This document shows, one piece after another, positions 1 to 9,396 of a stretch of 64,000 nucleotides of DNA. The notes under the pieces were generated by a model. It was not told the origin of the DNA, did not search any database, and was given only the letters and a program-made list of their open reading frames with translations. The position numbers and the translations under genes are program-made. Source of the stretch: Ferranicluibacter rubi (GTDB lineage Bacteria; Pseudomonadota; Alphaproteobacteria; Rhizobiales; Rhizobiaceae); the NCBI RefSeq assembly GCF_011603255.1, contig NZ_JAANCM010000011.1, positions 142,419 to 206,418 of the forward strand, read 5' to 3'. Each line of letters opens with the position of its first letter. Position 1 is the stretch's first letter.

Positions 1-1
1 G

Positions 2-1621
2 ACGGCGGATCTCGTACCGAAGGCGCTGGTGACAAAAGTGCCGAAAGCCCGCGTCGCCCCGCCCCGCTTCTCAACGGATGGGCTGATCTACGAGGTGGCC
101 GTGCGGCCGTTCACCATGCTGCATCCGGATGTGCCGGACGAGCAGCGCGGGACCGTGGCGGCGCTGGCGCATCCGTCCGTCATCGCTCATCTCAAGCGCA
201 TCGGCGTGTCCGCCGTCGAGCTGATGCCCATCACCGCCTGGATCGATGAGCGCCACCTGCCGCCGCTCGGGCTGACCAATGGCTGGGGCTACAACCCCGT
301 CGCCTTCATGGCGCTCGATCCGCGCCTGGTGCCCGGCGGCCTGACCGAACTCAGGGACACCGTCGCCACGCTGCATCGCGAAGGCATCGGCGTCATTCTC
401 GATCTCGTCTTCAACCATTCGGGCGAAAGCGACCGGCAGGGCGCGACGGTCTCCATGCGCGGCCTCGACAACGCCGTCTACTACCGCCATGCCGAAGGTC
501 AGCCTGGCCAACTGGTGAACGACACCGGTTGCGGCAATACCATCGCTTGCGACCACCCGACGGTTCGCTCGCTGATCCTCGATACGCTGCGCCATTTCGT
601 CAGCGCGGCCGGTATCGACGGGTTTCGCTTCGATCTCGGCTCTATTCTCGGGCGCGATGCCGGTGGCTTCCGGCGGGATGCGACCCTTTTTTCGGAGATG
701 CTGGCCGATCCGTTGCTGAAGGATTGCGTGCTGATCGCCGAGCCTTGGGATATCGGGCCCGGCGGCTATCAGCTCGGCCATTTTCCGCCACCCTTCCTCG
801 AATGGAACGACCGCGCGCGTGACGACATCCGGCGCCTGTGGCGCGGCGATGGCTGGATGATCGGATCGCTGGCCGGTGCGCTGGCCGGCTCCTCGGATAT
901 CTTCGCGCAGCACGGCGGCACGCAGAGCCGCAGCGTCACCTTCATCGCCGCCCATGATGGCTTCACGCTCAGGGATCTCGTCTCCCACAGCCACAAGCAC
1001 AACGCGGCGAATGGCGAAGACAATCGCGATGGCCACAACGAGAATCATTCCTGGAACAACGGTGCCGAAGGGGCGAGCGACGATTCCGGCATCGTCTCTG
1101 CCCGCACGCGCGACGTGAAGGCGCTGCTCGCCACTTTGTTTGCCACCCGCGGCGCGATCATGATCACGGCGGGCGACGAGTTCGGGCGGACGCAGCAGGG
1201 CAACAACAACGCCTATTGCCAGGACAATCCGATCACGTGGCTCGACTGGGCCTCGGCGGACGAGGCGCTGATCGCGCAATGCGCAGCCCTCGGCGAACTC
1301 CGCCATCGTTTCGATGTGTTTGAGGGCGACAGCTTCTTCACGGGCCGGGGCGATGTCGCCTGGGTCCGCCTGGACGGCAAGCCGATGGAGGTTGCGGACT
1401 GGGAGGGCGAGGGCACGGACGGGCTCGTCATGCTCCTCTCGACCCGCGATGCGACGACGCGCAAGGCCTGCCGTCTGGCGGTGGTCTTCAATCGCGCCCA
1501 TGCGGCGGAGGCACTGACGCTACCCGGCAAAGGGTGGCAGTCGCTGTTGCCGGACGCGGGAACCCTTGAAGAGGTCTCCGCCCGTTCGGTTGGCTGGTAT
1601 GTGGCGCCCGGACGTTCTTGA
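2..1621 (+). CDS. glgX: Glycogen debranching enzyme GlgX, 3' part (5' end outside window)
   Basis: Hydrolyses alpha-1,6 branch points of phosphorylase-limited glycogen in the cytoplasm, releasing maltodextrins. The frame is open from the first bases of the window, and full GlgX proteins are about 650 residues, so the N-terminal CBM48 region lies upstream and the GTG at 29 is not a real start. GH13 landmarks are visible in order: a VFNHS metal/substrate region, GFRFDLGS with the nucleophile Asp, LIAEPWDIGPGGYQ with the acid/base Glu, and AAHDGFTL with the transition-state Asp. The long HNAANGEDNRDGHNEN stretch is typical of GlgX and isoamylases. It faces away from the glg operon at 10-19 kb and lies beside a MaoC gene, so it is not part of that operon here. 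Identification is secure. Confidence 0.93.
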   Translation, partial: TADLVPKALVTKVPKARVAPPRFSTDGLIYEVAVRPFTMLHPDVPDEQRGTVAALAHPSVIAHLKRIGVSAVELMPITAWIDERHLPPLGLTNGWGYNPVAFMALDPRLVPGGLTELRDTVATLHREGIGVILDLVFNHSGESDRQGATVSMRGLDNAVYYRHAEGQPGQLVNDTGCGNTIACDHPTVRSLILDTLRHFVSAAGIDGFRFDLGSILGRDAGGFRRDATLFSEMLADPLLKDCVLIAEPWDIGPGGYQLGHFPPPFLEWNDRARDDIRRLWRGDGWMIGSLAGALAGSSDIFAQHGGTQSRSVTFIAAHDGFTLRDLVSHSHKHNAANGEDNRDGHNENHSWNNGAEGASDDSGIVSARTRDVKALLATLFATRGAIMITAGDEFGRTQQGNNNAYCQDNPITWLDWASADEALIAQCAALGELRHRFDVFEGDSFFTGRGDVAWVRLDGKPMEVADWEGEGTDGLVMLLSTRDATTRKACRLAVVFNRAHAAEALTLPGKGWQSLLPDAGTLEEVSARSVGWYVAPGRS

Positions 1622-1645
1622 AGGGTTGCAAGCGATGCGACAGGA

Positions 1646-2170
1646 ATGATCGATATGGATGCGAACGGTACGAAGACGACCAGCGTCAGGGAGATCGCGC
1701 TCGGGGAGGTCAAGGACCTCGTGGGTCAGGAGGTCGGGATCTCCGACTGGATCACGGTCTCTCAGGATATGATCGACCGCTTCGCCGATGCGACGCAGGA
1801 TCATCAGTTCATCCACACCGATCCGGTGCGGGCCGCAGCCGAGACGCCCTATGGCGGCACGATCGCGCATGGGTTCCTGTCGCTCTCGCTTCTCTCGGCC
1901 ATGAACTACAATTGCCTGCCGGCCGTGCGCGAGCAGACCATGGCGATCAATTACGGCTTCGACAAGGTCCGTTTCCTTGCGCCCGTTCACGCGGGCGCGC
2001 GGGTTCGCGGCCACTTCACCCTCACGGAAGCCCGCTTCCGCGGCGCCGGCATGCTCGTCGTCACCTATGAGGTCTCGGTCGAGGTAGAGCATGAAGGCAA
2101 GCCGGCGCTGACCGCGACCTGGCTGACGATCATCCAGTTCGACCCGAAGGACCGGCCGGAGGATGCCTGA
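1646..2170 (+). CDS. MaoC-like hot-dog dehydratase
   Basis: A 174-residue protein of the MaoC/(R)-specific enoyl-CoA hydratase family, with NodN-like proteins as close relatives. The hydratase-2 signature is visible as FADATQDHQFIHTDPVRA, with the catalytic Asp/His pair, followed by the TPYGGTIAHGF segment typical of the hot-dog fold. Likely substrates are acyl-CoA thioesters, but the specific substrate cannot be read from sequence. An in-frame ATG at 1655 is an equally possible start. The 3' end overlaps the next gene by 8 bases (ATGCCTGA), implying translational coupling. Confidence 0.85.
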   Translation: MIDMDANGTKTTSVREIALGEVKDLVGQEVGISDWITVSQDMIDRFADATQDHQFIHTDPVRAAAETPYGGTIAHGFLSLSLLSAMNYNCLPAVREQTMAINYGFDKVRFLAPVHAGARVRGHFTLTEARFRGAGMLVVTYEVSVEVEHEGKPALTATWLTIIQFDPKDRPEDA

Positions 2171-3236
2171 TGTCGCGACCAGCGATGCGGCCGTCCGCGC
2201 GGCGTTCCGGTCGCAGTCCGTCAGTTGTCGTGCGCTGGGCTCGCCTTTCGTCGCAACGCTCTGCGACCTCGCCGCCGAACGCCTGACGGCCACGCATCCT
2301 GTCGGGCGGCATATCCTCGGCTGGACGGGTGATCCGTCATCGTCCGCCGACTCCGTACCGCTGCGGTTCGCCGGATCCTTGCATGCCCTCGTTCTCGACG
2401 GCGCCAATCCCGCCCTTGCAGAGGCTTATCCGCCGCATGCGACGGATCCAGATGGTCTCTGGAATGCGGTCGAGCGTGCCTGTCGCGAGCATGCCGACGC
2501 CATTCTCGCGCGCCTTGCTTCTCCGCCGCAGACGAACGAGGTGCGGCGGTCGGCAGCACTGCTGCCGGGCTTCCTCACCATTGCCAAGCGGTTCGACAAG
2601 CCGATCTGTATCTCCGAAGTCGGCGCGAGTGCCGGGCTGAACCTCCTCTGGGATCGTTACGCCTACCGCCTCGGAGACTTTGCCTGGGGTGATCCACAAT
2701 CGCCGGTGATGCTCGCGCCCACATGGACAGGCGGGCCTCCACCCGATGTGCCCCTTACCGTTCGGGACCGGGCTGGCTGCGATCTCCGGCCTCTCGATCC
2801 GGCACATCCCGATGATGCGAAGCGGCTTCTGTCCTATCTCTGGGCGGATCAGGCCGACCGGGTGGAGCGGACCCGTGCCGCGCTGCGTCTTGCGGCTCTG
2901 TCCGGGCTGAAGGTCGACGCGGCCGATGCCGTGGACTGGCTGGAGCGTCGGCTCGCCGTCACCCGCCACGGCTGCGTGCATGTGATCACCCACACGATCG
3001 CCTGGCAGTACCTGCCGGCCGAGGCGCGCGAGCGGGGCGAGGCGCTGATCGAGAAAGCCGGTCGTGCAGCCACTGAAGGAGCCCCGCTTGCGCAACTGTC
3101 ACTCGAAGGCGACGGCCGGGAGCGGGGCGCTGCCCTGACGCTCCAGATGTGGCCGACCGGCTCGCGGCATGAGATCGGGCGCGCAGACTTTCACGGCCGC
3201 TGGGTCGATTGGCGCGGCTGGCCGGACGTTTCCTGA
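2163..3236 (+). CDS. DUF2332 family protein
   Basis: A 357-residue soluble protein recognised as DUF2332 from its FRSQSVSCRALGSPF opening and the ISEVGASAGLNLLWDRYAY motif. The glycine-rich EVGASAGLNL element resembles the SAM-binding loop of class I methyltransferases, so a methyltransferase-like fold is possible, but no function is established. It overlaps the MaoC gene by 8 bases and is probably cotranscribed with it. A near-perfect inverted repeat (9-base arms at 3235-3243 and 3271-3279) spans its stop codon and that of the convergent soxG gene, and may act as a weak bidirectional terminator without a T-run. Confidence 0.8.
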   Translation: MPDVATSDAAVRAAFRSQSVSCRALGSPFVATLCDLAAERLTATHPVGRHILGWTGDPSSSADSVPLRFAGSLHALVLDGANPALAEAYPPHATDPDGLWNAVERACREHADAILARLASPPQTNEVRRSAALLPGFLTIAKRFDKPICISEVGASAGLNLLWDRYAYRLGDFAWGDPQSPVMLAPTWTGGPPPDVPLTVRDRAGCDLRPLDPAHPDDAKRLLSYLWADQADRVERTRAALRLAALSGLKVDAADAVDWLERRLAVTRHGCVHVITHTIAWQYLPAEARERGEALIEKAGRAATEGAPLAQLSLEGDGRERGAALTLQMWPTGSRHEIGRADFHGRWVDWRGWPDVS

Positions 3237-3264
3237 CGCCGGTTGGCGCCGATCAATGCTGGTC

Positions 3265-3813
3265 TCAGTGACCGGCGTCCTGAGCGCCGGCCGCCAGCAG
3301 TCCCGAGACGTAAGGGGCGAACGAGCGCCAGCACTCGACGCGAAACGCGGTTTCGCCCGTGCGGTAGAGCACGATCTCCGCCTTGCCGAAGACGGTGCGC
3401 GAGCAGGCGCCGACGGGGAAGGTCTTCAGCGACAGGTCCTGCGGGCAGCCGGCATTGATGGTGGCGGAGGCGCCCGGTCCGTCCACGAGAACGGCCGTGT
3501 TGCGGTGGGAGATGTCGGTTGCCGAATGCAGCGCGCCGGCGGAGCCCACGAGGCCCAGCAGATCGGTGTTCGTTTCGTCGATCACGAGCCACTCGTCCGG
3601 GCCGAGCCAGAGAGCGTGGCGGGTGCCGCTCGTGGCCGAAGCCTTCGGGCGTGTCGGCAGGGACAGGCCGAGTGCTGCCGAGAGCGCTGCCACGGCGTCC
3701 GGCTTGGCGCGGAGCGAAAGGCGACTGGCCGGTGCCGCCGGCGTCAGGCGAACGGTGGCGGAGCCGCCGTGGAAGCCGCCAAGCGGCAGGGTGCGTGTTG
3801 CGAGATCAGCCAT
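3265..3813 (-). CDS. soxG: Sarcosine oxidase gamma subunit
   Basis: Gamma subunit of heterotetrameric sarcosine oxidase, which oxidatively demethylates sarcosine to glycine and passes the methyl carbon to tetrahydrofolate. The protein has about 182 residues. The LGPDEWLVID segment and C-terminal FRVECWRSFAPYV are typical of SoxG and of the aminomethyltransferase-related fold. I chose the ATG at 3813 over the upstream in-frame codon at 3837 because it gives the compact ATGGCTGA overlap with the soxA stop. It is the last gene of the soxBDAG operon. Confidence 0.9.
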   Translation of the reverse strand: MADLATRTLPLGGFHGGSATVRLTPAAPASRLSLRAKPDAVAALSAALGLSLPTRPKASATSGTRHALWLGPDEWLVIDETNTDLLGLVGSAGALHSATDISHRNTAVLVDGPGASATINAGCPQDLSLKTFPVGACSRTVFGKAEIVLYRTGETAFRVECWRSFAPYVSGLLAAGAQDAGH

Positions 3814-6800
3814 GGATGCGGCCACCTTCCTTGTCAAAGAACACCATGTCGCTCACCTCGACGGCAATCGTCCGGTCGGCCATCGGCACGTAGAGGGTCT
3901 GGCCGAGCCGTGCCTTGCCGCCGGCCACCACTGCCATCGCGATGGAGCGTCCGCAGTTTTCCGACCAGTAGGACGAGGTGACATGACCGAGCATGGTCAT
4001 GGGCTTCGGCTGGTTGGGGTCGGCGACGATCTGCGCGCCTTCCTCCAGCACGACGCTCGGATCCTTCGTCAGCAGACCGACGAGCTGCTTGCGGCCTTCG
4101 CGCACGAGGTCGGGACGCTTCATGCCGCGGATGCCGACGAAGTCGGTCTTCTTCTTGCCGACCGCCCAGGACAGGCTGGCATCGTCCGGCGTCAGCGTGC
4201 CGTCGGTATCCTGGCCGACGATGATGTAGCCCTTTTCGGCGCGCAGGATGTGCATGGTCTCCGTGCCGTAGGCACAGCCGTCGACGGCCTCGACCCGTTC
4301 GCGGATCGCGTTCCAGACATCGGGACCGAAATCGGCGGGGACGTTGACCTCGAAACCGAGTTCGCCGGTGAACGACATGCGGAAGAGGCGCGTCGGCACG
4401 CCGCAGATCCTGCCCTCAGTCACGCTCATATGCGGGAAGGCCTCGTTGGAGATGTCGATGCCCTCGACCAGCGGCGCGATGATCTCGCGCGCCTTCGGGC
4501 CCTGCAGGGCGATGACGGCCCACTGCTCGGTGGCCGAGGTCAGCCAAACATTCAGATGCGGGAATTCCGTCTGGAGATAGTCTTCCATGTGGTGCATCAC
4601 GCGGGCGGCACCGCCCGTCGTGGTGGTCACATGGAAGCGATCGTCCGACATGCGGCCGACGACGCCGTCGTCATAGATGAAGCCGTCTTCGCGCAGCATG
4701 ATGCCGTAGCGGCAGCGGCCCGGCTTCAGCGTGTCCCAGCTGTTGGTGTAGATGAGGTTGAGGAAGGCGGCTGCATCCGGGCCGACGACCTCGATCTTAC
4801 CGAGCGTCGAGGCATCGAACATGCCGACCGTCTCGCGCACCGTGCGGCACTCGCGGTTAATAGCGGCGTGCATGTCTTCGCCGGGGCGAGGATAGTACCA
4901 GGCGCGCTTCCACTGGCCCACATCCTCGAAGGCCGCGCCCATGGCTTCTTCGGCCTCGTGCATCGCGGTCTTGCGGGTGGGGTCGAACAGGTCGCCGCGC
5001 GAATGGCCGATCAGCGTGCCGAAGGTGACAGGCGTGTAGGGCGCGCGGAAGGTGGTGAGGCCGACTTCGGGAATGCCGCGGCCGAGGGTTTCCGCGGCGA
5101 TCGCGAGACCGTGGATGTTGGAAAGCTTGCCCTGGTCGGTCGCCATGCCGTTGGTGGTGAAGCGCTTGATGTGCTCGATCGAGTGCATGCCTTCGCGCAC
5201 CGCGAGCCTGATATCCTTGGCGCAGACGTCGTTCTGGAAGTCGATGAAGGCCTTCACGTCGTCCTCGGCCCCGGCGCCATAGGCGGCGCCCGCCATGCCG
5301 CCCGTCCAGGCGAAGGCCTGCGTGCCGGAAATCTCGAGCCGCGTGCTGGCCTGGAAGCCGGCTGCCTGCGCGGCAAGCTCGCCACCGGCCACAGCTTCGG
5401 CAAGGGTCGCGGCGATGTCGGTGGTGCCGTTGCAGGCGCCGACCGAAACGCAGTCTTGCGCGTAGATGCCCGGAAGGAACCGCTGCGTTTCCGCGTCGAA
5501 GGCCACCTTGCCGCGCGATTGCGAGAACATGTGCACCGACGGCGTCCAGCCGGAGGAGGTGATGAGCGCATCTACCACGATCGAGCGGGCGCTGCTGCCG
5601 CCGCTGACGCGACGAACTGTTATGGAGGAGACGCGCAGCTTGCCCTTGGTGTCGGTCACGGCATGGCCGGTGAGAACCTCGATGCCGAGAGCCTGCGCCT
5701 GCGCCAGGACGTCAGCACCCGGCTGCTCGCGGCTGTCGACGATGGCCGGGATGGCGATGCCGGCACGGTGCATGTCAAAGGCGGCTTCATAGGCGCTGTC
5801 GTGGGCAGTGTAGACGCCGACCTTGCGGCCGATGGCGACGCCGAAATGGTTGAGATAGGTCCGCGCGGCCGAGGCCAGCATTATGCCGGGACGGTCGTTG
5901 TTGGCAAACACCATGTGGCGCTCGATGGCGCCGGTGGCGATGACGACGCGCTTGGCGCGCACCTGCCACAGCCGCTCGCGCGGAGCGGTGCGGGCCGGGC
6001 GGGAGACGTGATCGGTCACGCGTTCGGCCAGTGCCACGAAGTTCTGCGCATAATAGCCGAAAGCGGTCGTGCGGGTGAGCACCGTGACATTGTCCATGGC
6101 GGCGAGCCGGCGGGCGGCATCCTGCGCCCAGGCATAGCCATCCTGACCGTCGATCGTCACGCCGGCATCGTAATGCAGCGCGCCGCCAACTTCCGGCTGC
6201 TCGTCGCACAGGATGACGCGCGCGCCGGTGGCGGCAGCAGCGAGCGCCGAGGTCAGGCCGGCGACGCCGGCGCCCATGACCAGCACGTCGCAATGGGCGT
6301 AGCGGCTGGCATATTCGTCGGTGTCTTCTTCCGTCGGCGACACGCCGAGGCCGGCTGCGGCACGGATACGGGGCTCGTAGATGTTCTTCCAGGCCTGCTT
6401 CGGCCACATGAAGGTCTTGTAGTAGAAGCCGGCGGCGAAGAAGGGTGCCAGAATGTTGTTGATGCCGCCGACGTCGAAGGTGAGCGAGGGATAGCGGTTC
6501 TGCGATGCGACGGTCATGCCGTCGAAGACTTCCTGCACGGTCGCGCGCACATTCGGCTGGCGGCGGGCATTGTCGCGCATCACGTCGATCAGCGCGTTCG
6601 GCTCTTCCGGGCCGGCCGAGACGATGCCGCGCGGGCGGTGGTACTTGAACGAGCGGCCGACGAGGTGGACGCCGTTGGCGATCAGCGCCGAGGCGACGGT
6701 GTCGCCCTGCAGGCCCTGGTAGGTGCGGCCATCGAAGGTGAAGCGCGCGGTCTTGGCCGGCGTCAGGCGTCCCTTGCCGGGAATGCGGTTCGCTGCACCC

Positions 6801-6838
6801 ATGCTGTCGGCTTTGTCTGTCCGCTTGGCGCCGCTCAT
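3806..6838 (-). CDS. soxA: Sarcosine oxidase alpha subunit
   Basis: A 1010-residue large subunit of heterotetrameric sarcosine oxidase. In order: an N-terminal ferredoxin-like segment (about residues 30-110) with the FKYHRPRGI motif of the family; a dinucleotide-binding fold with VMGAGVAGL near residue 188; and a C-terminal aminomethyltransferase (GcvT-like) domain that binds tetrahydrofolate, beginning around IGHSRGDLFDP. Length matches the family (about 1000). It overlaps soxD upstream by 4 bases (ATGA) and soxG downstream by 8, a tightly coupled operon. In rhizobia this enzyme serves glycine betaine/sarcosine catabolism. Confidence 0.97.
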   Translation of the reverse strand: MSGAKRTDKADSMGAANRIPGKGRLTPAKTARFTFDGRTYQGLQGDTVASALIANGVHLVGRSFKYHRPRGIVSAGPEEPNALIDVMRDNARRQPNVRATVQEVFDGMTVASQNRYPSLTFDVGGINNILAPFFAAGFYYKTFMWPKQAWKNIYEPRIRAAAGLGVSPTEEDTDEYASRYAHCDVLVMGAGVAGLTSALAAAATGARVILCDEQPEVGGALHYDAGVTIDGQDGYAWAQDAARRLAAMDNVTVLTRTTAFGYYAQNFVALAERVTDHVSRPARTAPRERLWQVRAKRVVIATGAIERHMVFANNDRPGIMLASAARTYLNHFGVAIGRKVGVYTAHDSAYEAAFDMHRAGIAIPAIVDSREQPGADVLAQAQALGIEVLTGHAVTDTKGKLRVSSITVRRVSGGSSARSIVVDALITSSGWTPSVHMFSQSRGKVAFDAETQRFLPGIYAQDCVSVGACNGTTDIAATLAEAVAGGELAAQAAGFQASTRLEISGTQAFAWTGGMAGAAYGAGAEDDVKAFIDFQNDVCAKDIRLAVREGMHSIEHIKRFTTNGMATDQGKLSNIHGLAIAAETLGRGIPEVGLTTFRAPYTPVTFGTLIGHSRGDLFDPTRKTAMHEAEEAMGAAFEDVGQWKRAWYYPRPGEDMHAAINRECRTVRETVGMFDASTLGKIEVVGPDAAAFLNLIYTNSWDTLKPGRCRYGIMLREDGFIYDDGVVGRMSDDRFHVTTTTGGAARVMHHMEDYLQTEFPHLNVWLTSATEQWAVIALQGPKAREIIAPLVEGIDISNEAFPHMSVTEGRICGVPTRLFRMSFTGELGFEVNVPADFGPDVWNAIRERVEAVDGCAYGTETMHILRAEKGYIIVGQDTDGTLTPDDASLSWAVGKKKTDFVGIRGMKRPDLVREGRKQLVGLLTKDPSVVLEEGAQIVADPNQPKPMTMLGHVTSSYWSENCGRSIAMAVVAGGKARLGQTLYVPMADRTIAVEVSDMVFFDKEGGRIHG

Positions 6839-7179
6839 TCCGCGCGTCCTTCCGTGGCTTCGTAGGTTTCGACGACGGTCTCGTCGGTCATGGCGGCGAT
6901 CGGCAGCGATGGTTTGGGCTCGCCCGCCTTGTAGGTCTTGAGGAACCGGTCGCTGACGGTGTCACGCGCCGCGTTGAAGAACCGGCCGCAGCCGGCGATA
7001 TGGCGCCAGCGCTCGAAGATCAGGCCCTTGGGGTTGTCCCGCAGGAAGAAATATTCCTCGAATTCCTCGTCCGAAATCGCCGCGATGTTCTCCGGCCGGG
7101 CGATATGGGCGTCGCCGGCGGCGCGGAACTCGAGTTCGGAGCGCTCTTCCTCGCAATAGGGGCAGTGGATCAAAAGCAT
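6835..7179 (-). CDS. soxD: Sarcosine oxidase delta subunit
   Basis: A 114-residue small subunit of sarcosine oxidase. The N-terminal HCPYCEEER motif (Cys6 and Cys9) together with a downstream His and the HIAGCGRFF Cys forms the structural zinc site known for this subunit. The HIARP and FLRDNPKG segments are characteristic. It sits between soxB (58 bases upstream) and soxA (4-base overlap), as expected for soxBDAG. Confidence 0.95.
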   Translation of the reverse strand: MLLIHCPYCEEERSELEFRAAGDAHIARPENIAAISDEEFEEYFFLRDNPKGLIFERWRHIAGCGRFFNAARDTVSDRFLKTYKAGEPKPSLPIAAMTDETVVETYEATEGRAE

Positions 7180-7237
7180 GGGCGTGTTCCTGATGCGGGG
7201 GAGGACAGGCGAAAGCGGCGAGCCGGGGCGATCATCG

Positions 7238-8491
7238 TCAGTGCGCCACGGCCGCGGCTGCCGCCTCGTCGATCAGGCGTCCGGTGCGGAAGCGGTCGAG
7301 TGTCAGGCCCGCCGCCAGCCGGTGCGGCTCGCCTTTCGCGATGAGGTGCGCGAACAGGTTGGCCGACCCCGGTGTCGCCTTGAAGCCGCCGGTGCCCCAG
7401 CCGCAATTGACGAACAGGTTCGGCACGGGCGTGACGCCCTGGATCGCCGAGCGGTCCGGCGTATTGTCTGTGATCCCGCCCCACTGGCGCATCATCTTGA
7501 CGCGGCGGAAGATGGGGAACAGCTCGCAGATCGCGTCCAGCGTATGGGTGATGATCTGCAGGCCACCGGTCTGGGAGTAGGAATTGTACTGGTCGGTGCC
7601 GGCGCCGATCACCAGTTCGCCCTTGTCGGACTGCGAGATATAGGCGTGCACCGTGTTCGACATGACGACGCAGGGAAAGATCGGCTTCAGCGGCTCGGAC
7701 ACCAGCGCCTGCAGCGGCACGGAATGCAATGGCACGCGAACACCGGCCATGGCCATGATCACCGAGTTGTGGCCCGAGGCGGAGACGCCGATTTTCTTCG
7801 CGCCGATGAAGCCGCGGTTGGTATCGACGCCGGTCACGGCACCGTCCGGCCCGCGGCGGATGCCGGTGACTTCGCAGTTCTGGATGATGTGGACGCCGCG
7901 GTCGGAGGCTGCGCGGGCATAGCCCCAGGCCACCGCATCGTGGCGCGCCGTGCCCCCACGTCGCTGCAGAGCGGCGCCGTTGATGGGGAAGCGGGCGGAG
8001 GCGGAGATATCGAGCGGTGGACAGAAGTCCTTCGCCTGCTCGGGCGACAGCCACTCATTGTCGATGCCGTAGAGGCGGTTGGCATGGATATGGCGCTTGA
8101 ACACCTGTTGGTCGTGGATGCCGTGCGACAGCATCATCACGCCGCGCGGGGAATACATGACGTTGTAGTTCAAGTCCTGCGACAGGTTTTCCCAGAGCTT
8201 CAGCGAATGCTCGTAGATGTCCATGCTCTCGTCATAGAGATAGTTGGACCGAATGATGGTGGTGTTGCGGCCGGTATTGCCGCCGCCGAGCCAGCCTTTT
8301 TCGAGCACCGCGACATTGGTGATGCCGTGCTCCTTGGCGAGGTAGTACGCAGCACCCAGCCCGTGGCCGCCGCCGCCGATGATGATCGCGTCATAGGCCG
8401 GGCGCGGCTCGGGAGAGACCCACTGCGCTTCCCAGCCCTTGTGCGCCCGCATGGCTTCGCGTGCCACGGCAAAAACCGAATATTTGCGCAT
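7238..8491 (-). CDS. soxB: Sarcosine oxidase beta subunit
   Basis: FAD/covalent-FMN subunit that oxidises the N-methyl group of sarcosine. The N-terminal dinucleotide-binding motif [21 protein letters not shown] and the following [22 protein letters not shown] are diagnostic. The ATG at 8491 is preferred over in-frame codons further upstream: it follows an AGGAG at suitable spacing, begins with the conserved [13 protein letters not shown] and gives 417 residues, the family length. It is the first gene of the soxBDAG operon, so the promoter must lie in the region just upstream. Confidence 0.96.
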   Translation of the reverse strand: MRKYSVFAVAREAMRAHKGWEAQWVSPEPRPAYDAIIIGGGGHGLGAAYYLAKEHGITNVAVLEKGWLGGGNTGRNTTIIRSNYLYDESMDIYEHSLKLWENLSQDLNYNVMYSPRGVMMLSHGIHDQQVFKRHIHANRLYGIDNEWLSPEQAKDFCPPLDISASARFPINGAALQRRGGTARHDAVAWGYARAASDRGVHIIQNCEVTGIRRGPDGAVTGVDTNRGFIGAKKIGVSASGHNSVIMAMAGVRVPLHSVPLQALVSEPLKPIFPCVVMSNTVHAYISQSDKGELVIGAGTDQYNSYSQTGGLQIITHTLDAICELFPIFRRVKMMRQWGGITDNTPDRSAIQGVTPVPNLFVNCGWGTGGFKATPGSANLFAHLIAKGEPHRLAAGLTLDRFRTGRLIDEAAAAAVAH

Positions 8492-8939
8492 TCGCCTCAT
8501 CTCCTGTCCGGGGTGCCCCGATCCGTCTGTCCAACACATCGCAAATCGAGGCGCGTCGCAACGTCCATTTTGCGACGTGGCAGGCCTTCACTTTCGACAC
8601 TGCGAAAATGGCAGGACTGCAGGCTTTGATAAGCAGGACTATGACAGCGGCCAACTGCTTCCAATCAATGGGCGAATAAGGGACCGGCGTGGCACGACTG
8701 AGGCAGGGCCCACCCTTGAGATGTCGCTTTTGTGTGCCAGATACCCTGAAACAACGCCGCACTCCGGCGCGGGTGGACTTTGCAGCATCGATCTGCTACT
8801 TGCCGCCCATCATCGCAGCGCTCGAGCCCTTGCGATCAACGAACCATGCCGTCCGGCGGTGCCTCAAGCGCAGCCTCGGGTTCGGCCCATACACAGCAGC
8901 CTGAGCTTGTCTCGGCTCGATATCAAGGAATGTAAACAC
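8492..8939. other. Divergent intergenic region, soxB / rpsU
   Basis: About 450 bases between the divergent soxB and rpsU genes. No convincing protein-coding gene is visible: the long plus-strand open frame across it is simply the rpsU frame open upstream and has no family features. Promoters for both genes must lie here, but I could not identify a clear -35/-10 pair. Confidence 0.5.
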
Positions 8940-9188
8940 GTGCAGGTACTCGTTCGCGACAACAATGTTGACCAGGCGCTTCGTGCGCTGAAGAAGAAGC
9001 TGCAGCGCGAAGGCGTCTTCCGCGAAATGCGCGCCCGCGAGGCGTATGAAAAGCCGTCGCAGCGCCGCGCGCGCGAAAAGGCCGAAGGCATCAGCCGCGT
9101 TCGCAAGCTGGCCCGTAAGCAGGCCCAGCGCGAAGGCCTACTGCCCATGCCGAAGTCTGCCGCCAAGTTTGCGGCCAAGGCACGCTGA
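8940..9188 (+). CDS. rpsU: 30S ribosomal protein S21
   Basis: An 82-residue highly basic small-subunit ribosomal protein. [20 protein letters not shown] and the [13 protein letters not shown] segment are diagnostic of alphaproteobacterial S21. The start is GTG at 8940, preceded by AAGGA with about 10 bases spacing. The nearby ATG at 8930 is immediately followed by TAA and cannot be used. The C-terminus carries a lineage-typical Lys/Ala-rich tail. A Rho-independent terminator follows 27 bases downstream, so it is probably monocistronic. Confidence 0.95.
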   Translation: MQVLVRDNNVDQALRALKKKLQREGVFREMRAREAYEKPSQRRAREKAEGISRVRKLARKQAQREGLLPMPKSAAKFAAKAR

Positions 9189-9214
9189 TCGGCGCTTGCT
9201 CCGAGAATGGTGAC

Positions 9215-9247
9215 GGCGGAGGCGATGCATGCGCCGCCGCCTTTTTT
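9215..9247 (+). terminator. Rho-independent terminator after rpsU
   Basis: A GC-rich hairpin of about 10 pairs (GGCGG and GGCG blocks pairing across a short TGCAT loop, one A/G mismatch) is followed directly by six T residues. Confidence 0.85.
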
Positions 9248-9396
9248 GCGTTAGACGTATCCGGTGGCAGTCGCGTATTTGCTGTGGATGCGGCGCTTGC
9301 GTGAACGAACTGCCTGTTGCGGCGTTACCGTGGCAGCCGGGGCGAGACTGCGGACCTGTGACGTGCCTGAGGCATTCTTGATTTGAGGGATCGATC

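Noticed and set aside
3383..6865. 1160-codon open frame antisense to soxA/soxG
   Set aside because: Low-complexity Ala/Gly/Arg sequence without motifs. The sox genes on the opposite strand are unambiguous.
8439..8939. N-terminal extension of ribosomal protein S21
   Set aside because: S21 is about 80 residues and a GTG with a ribosome-binding site sits at the conserved start. The upstream frame is merely open.
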